NCBI GenBank assembly: GCA_003481005.1 | Contig: QUKC01000001.1 | Coordinates: 62,001 to 126,000 of the forward strand | DNA: 64,000 nucleotides | Origin: Firmicutes bacterium TM09-10 | GTDB taxonomy: Bacteria > Bacillota > Clostridia > Lachnospirales > Lachnospiraceae | Reading direction: 5' to 3' | Shown: positions 62,135 through 64,000 of the stretch, piece after piece | How the letters are laid out: each line of letters begins with the position of its first letter | Numbering within the stretch: the first letter of the stretch is position 1 | Notes under the pieces: model-generated | Told to the model about the DNA's origin: nothing | The model's database searches: none | The model's input: only the letters and a program-made list of their open reading frames with translations | Program-made: the position numbers and the translations under genes

Positions 62135-63406
62135 ATGGAAGAATTTGAAAAATTGTTGGAAGCAGAACGAGTGTCTGTAGAACGTTTTGTGAGATTTCGT
62201 TTGAACTCAAAAGCGGATGCAGACGATGTTTTACAAGAGGTTTTCCTTGCCGCTTGTCAAAAGTTCGCTCAATTAAAAAACAAGGACTTTTTTAAGGCAT
62301 GGATTATTAGCATTGCAAGAAATAAATGTAATGACTACTTTCGTAAGAAAGCAACGCAGTATGAAATCCCGATTGATGAAATAACAGAAAGCGAATTGTC
62401 AGACGGCAGACATGGCGTTTCCATAGTTGCCACAGTAAGAGAAACTTTGAGTTTACTTGGCGATAAAGACAAGCAAATCTTGTATCTTTATTTTTGGAAA
62501 GAGCTTCCGCAAGCCGAAATTGCCAAACAACTGAGTATTCCTGTTGGAACAGTAAAAAGCAGACTTCATACGGCAAAACAGAATTTCAAAACCAAATATC
62601 CATATAACACCGAAGTATCGAAAGGAGAAAGCACTATGAAAAAGTTGCCCGAATTTATTCCCGAATACAAAATTGAAACAAGTGCCAAAGCCCCCTTCTC
62701 AGTAAAATGGGAAGAACTTATGGGATGGTTCTTGATCCCTAAGCTTGGCGAAAGACTGTCTTGGGGTATGTATGATATTCCTTCCCGCAAATGCAGCCAT
62801 GTTTACGATATGCAAGTTACAGGCAAAGCCAAAGTTCACGGTATTGAGGGAGTGGAGCTTACCGCAAGAGAAGCATCTTATTCAGATAAGAACGAGGTGA
62901 TTAACCGTACTTTTGTAGCACAGCTTACAGATACACATTGTCGTTACCTTGCAACGCTCCGAAATGATGGAGATGTTCGCAATTACATCACGTTCCTTGA
63001 CGGCGATGAATTTATGCTGAACTGGGGATTTGGAGAAGATAATTGTGGAAACGAAACGAACATTTCTGTTAAAGGTGATATTCAGAGAGTTGGAAACTCT
63101 GTTACGAGCGTGAACAAAGATTTCCTCCTTGATATTGTTGGCAGATATACCGTTACCATCGGAGGTAAAAGTTATGACACCGTTTGCGTAATGGATATTG
63201 AAACCTATAACTGTGGTGTTGTTTCCGAGCAGTTCTTGGACAAAGATGGAAAGACGATTCTGTGGCGCAGATATAATCGTGATGATTGGGCTATTGACCG
63301 GTATCAGAAGCCTTGGAGCGAACAGTTACCCGAAAATGACAAACTTATCGTAAATGGCACAACCTACGTTCATTGGTACGATTGCATTACAGATCATATT
63401 CTCTAA
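62135..63406 (+). CDS. ECF sigma factor fused to a C-terminal domain with its own internal start
   Basis: 423 aa. Sigma-2 (about 5-70: FVRFRLNSKADADDVLQEVFLAA, KDFFKAWIISIARNKCNDYFRK) and sigma-4 (about 105-160: LSLLGDKDKQILYLYFWKELPQAEIAKQLSIPVGTVKSRLHTAK). From residue 168 a soluble beta-rich domain of 256 aa runs to the end (no membrane helix). Residue 168 is ATG 62636 with AAAGGAG 8 bases before it, so a free C-terminal protein may also be made. Codon use is AT-richer than neighbouring fucO, suggesting transfer. AAAGGAGGTGAGGAT precedes ATG 62135. Confidence 0.88.
   Translation: MEEFEKLLEAERVSVERFVRFRLNSKADADDVLQEVFLAACQKFAQLKNKDFFKAWIISIARNKCNDYFRKKATQYEIPIDEITESELSDGRHGVSIVATVRETLSLLGDKDKQILYLYFWKELPQAEIAKQLSIPVGTVKSRLHTAKQNFKTKYPYNTEVSKGESTMKKLPEFIPEYKIETSAKAPFSVKWEELMGWFLIPKLGERLSWGMYDIPSRKCSHVYDMQVTGKAKVHGIEGVELTAREASYSDKNEVINRTFVAQLTDTHCRYLATLRNDGDVRNYITFLDGDEFMLNWGFGEDNCGNETNISVKGDIQRVGNSVTSVNKDFLLDIVGRYTVTIGGKSYDTVCVMDIETYNCGVVSEQFLDKDGKTILWRRYNRDDWAIDRYQKPWSEQLPENDKLIVNGTTYVHWYDCITDHIL
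62636..63406 (+). CDS. Possible separately translated C-terminal product of the sigma fusion
   Basis: In-frame ATG with GAAAGGAGAAAGCACT before it, giving MKKLPEFIPEYKIET... (256 aa). It looks like a once-separate downstream gene whose upstream stop was lost. I cannot name the domain; it might sense a ligand or restrain the sigma part. Confidence 0.45.
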   Translation: MKKLPEFIPEYKIETSAKAPFSVKWEELMGWFLIPKLGERLSWGMYDIPSRKCSHVYDMQVTGKAKVHGIEGVELTAREASYSDKNEVINRTFVAQLTDTHCRYLATLRNDGDVRNYITFLDGDEFMLNWGFGEDNCGNETNISVKGDIQRVGNSVTSVNKDFLLDIVGRYTVTIGGKSYDTVCVMDIETYNCGVVSEQFLDKDGKTILWRRYNRDDWAIDRYQKPWSEQLPENDKLIVNGTTYVHWYDCITDHIL

Positions 63407-63482
63407 AACACTAAATCTTCTGTTTATTAATGGCGCACTTCTATACAGAGGCAATCCCTGTATGTACGCTCTGTGAGACAGA

Positions 63483-63515
63483 CAGCCCGGACACTTAAAA
63501 GTCCGGGCTGTTTTT
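63483..63515 (+). terminator. Terminator of the sigma-factor transcript
   Basis: CAGCCCGGAC / GTCCGGGCTG perfect stem, then TTTTT. Confidence 0.9.
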
Positions 63516-63635
63516 GCGTCACGTCGTTCCGTACAAGCGCCTGCATCTTTGCGCCGCTATGAGCGGCTATCCCAAAAGAAACTCTCCGCAGAAGTTAATC
63601 ATTCGGAGAGTTAACTGTTTTACGGACACTACCCT

Positions 63636-63683
63636 ATTCTCGCGGAACGTTTTTATTTCATAGGACGCATTTTCCCATGAAAC
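63636..63683 (+). repeat. Family A fragment A7 (3' half)
   Basis: TCGCGGAACGTTTTTATTTC then TAGG...CCCATGAAA. The last hairpin matches A1 and A3 except CC(T/C)ATG, which weakens the stem. Confidence 0.7.
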
Positions 63684-63741
63684 AAAAAACTGCCGGGGCT
63701 GTTCCTTTGCACCTCTTATAACGGAGGTGCGCCTTCGATTT

Positions 63742-64000
63742 TTACTTAATTTCTTCCGGATTCGGTTTCAGGGTAACACCTCTGTTGATATCGCCCTTTA
63801 AGTCCTTGCCGAACTCGTAGTCGTTGCCAGGCAGAATTGCATTCAGGATGATACCTGCCAGAGCTGCGATTGCAAGACCGGTCAGCGTGATGGATGTGCC
63901 GAATACCGTAAAGGTCAGACCACTGGAGAAGCCCAGGCCGCAGACCAGGATCACTGCTGCGATAACCAGGTTACGGGACTTTGTCAGGTCTACATGGTTC
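63742..64000 (-). CDS. uraA: Uracil/xanthine permease (NCS2 family), C-terminus only
   Basis: The frame is open from the window edge to a stop at 63742. The peptide SRNLVIAAVILVCGLGFSSG ... GLAIAALAGIILNAILPG is the last membrane helices of NCS2 transporters. The N-terminal part lies beyond 64,000. It imports a nucleobase with protons; uracil is the most likely substrate but xanthine is possible. Confidence 0.8.
   Translation of the reverse strand, partial: NHVDLTKSRNLVIAAVILVCGLGFSSGLTFTVFGTSITLTGLAIAALAGIILNAILPGNDYEFGKDLKGDINRGVTLKPNPEEIK

Overview
The window reads as chromosome of a Gram-positive anaerobe of the Firmicutes, most likely a Lachnospiraceae-type gut Clostridia. The support is an S-box (SAM-I) riboswitch before metK, a DnaE gene next to pfkA, a sortase-anchored LPQTG protein, strong AGGAGG ribosome sites, and SleB-type hydrolases. 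The species cannot be named from the sequence. No rRNA, tRNA or CRISPR array was seen.

Bases 1 to about 15,300 are the right-hand part of an integrative conjugative (or mobilizable) element, AT-richer than the rest and read almost wholly on the minus strand. From right to left it holds three small DUF6462-like genes (four domain copies), a long structured non-coding stretch, a ParR/ParM-like segregation pair with small membrane and Cys-rich proteins, and a structured leader with a 15-codon mini-ORF. These are followed by a lipoprotein, a 1792-aa thioester/SpaA-repeat LPQTG surface protein, an XRE regulator, a DUF5688 protein, a RadC-like JAB protein, a TOPRIM/DUF3991 protein, a GC hairpin array with a candidate oriT, a MobC-like protein and a MOBP-type relaxase cut by the window edge. 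No integrase is visible; it would lie beyond the left edge.

Bases 15,361 to 44,354 are core genome, nearly all minus strand: lysS, greA, dusB, coaX, a DUF6145-like gene, birA, argF, a band-7/NfeD pair, two SleB-type wall hydrolases, proC, a SpoU rRNA methylase, pfkA, dnaE, a large lipoprotein, metK with its riboswitch, murA, an M23 peptidase, a flavin reductase, a coiled-coil membrane protein and a small alarmone synthetase.

Bases 44,500 to 64,000 are mixed: a small conserved gene, a hemolysin-III/TrhA membrane protein, an unknown two-gene pair whose upstream member resembles the DUF5688 protein of the mobile element, and a decayed IS607-type element in which both tnpA and tnpB have internal deletions. 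Then come an acetyltransferase, an M28 peptidase, a MarR-controlled heterodimeric ABC exporter, an HD-domain protein, glgX, a lactaldehyde-reductase-type dehydrogenase (fucO) and an AT-rich ECF sigma gene fused in frame to a second domain that has its own ribosome site. The window ends in a uracil-permease-type gene.

The most unexplained content is between genes: at least three families of dispersed palindromic repeats. In one (family A) each copy keeps the architecture but changes the arms of its hairpins. In another (family C, about 197 bp) two copies differ by a compensated base-pair change. One family A copy sits between the SAM riboswitch terminator and the metK start.
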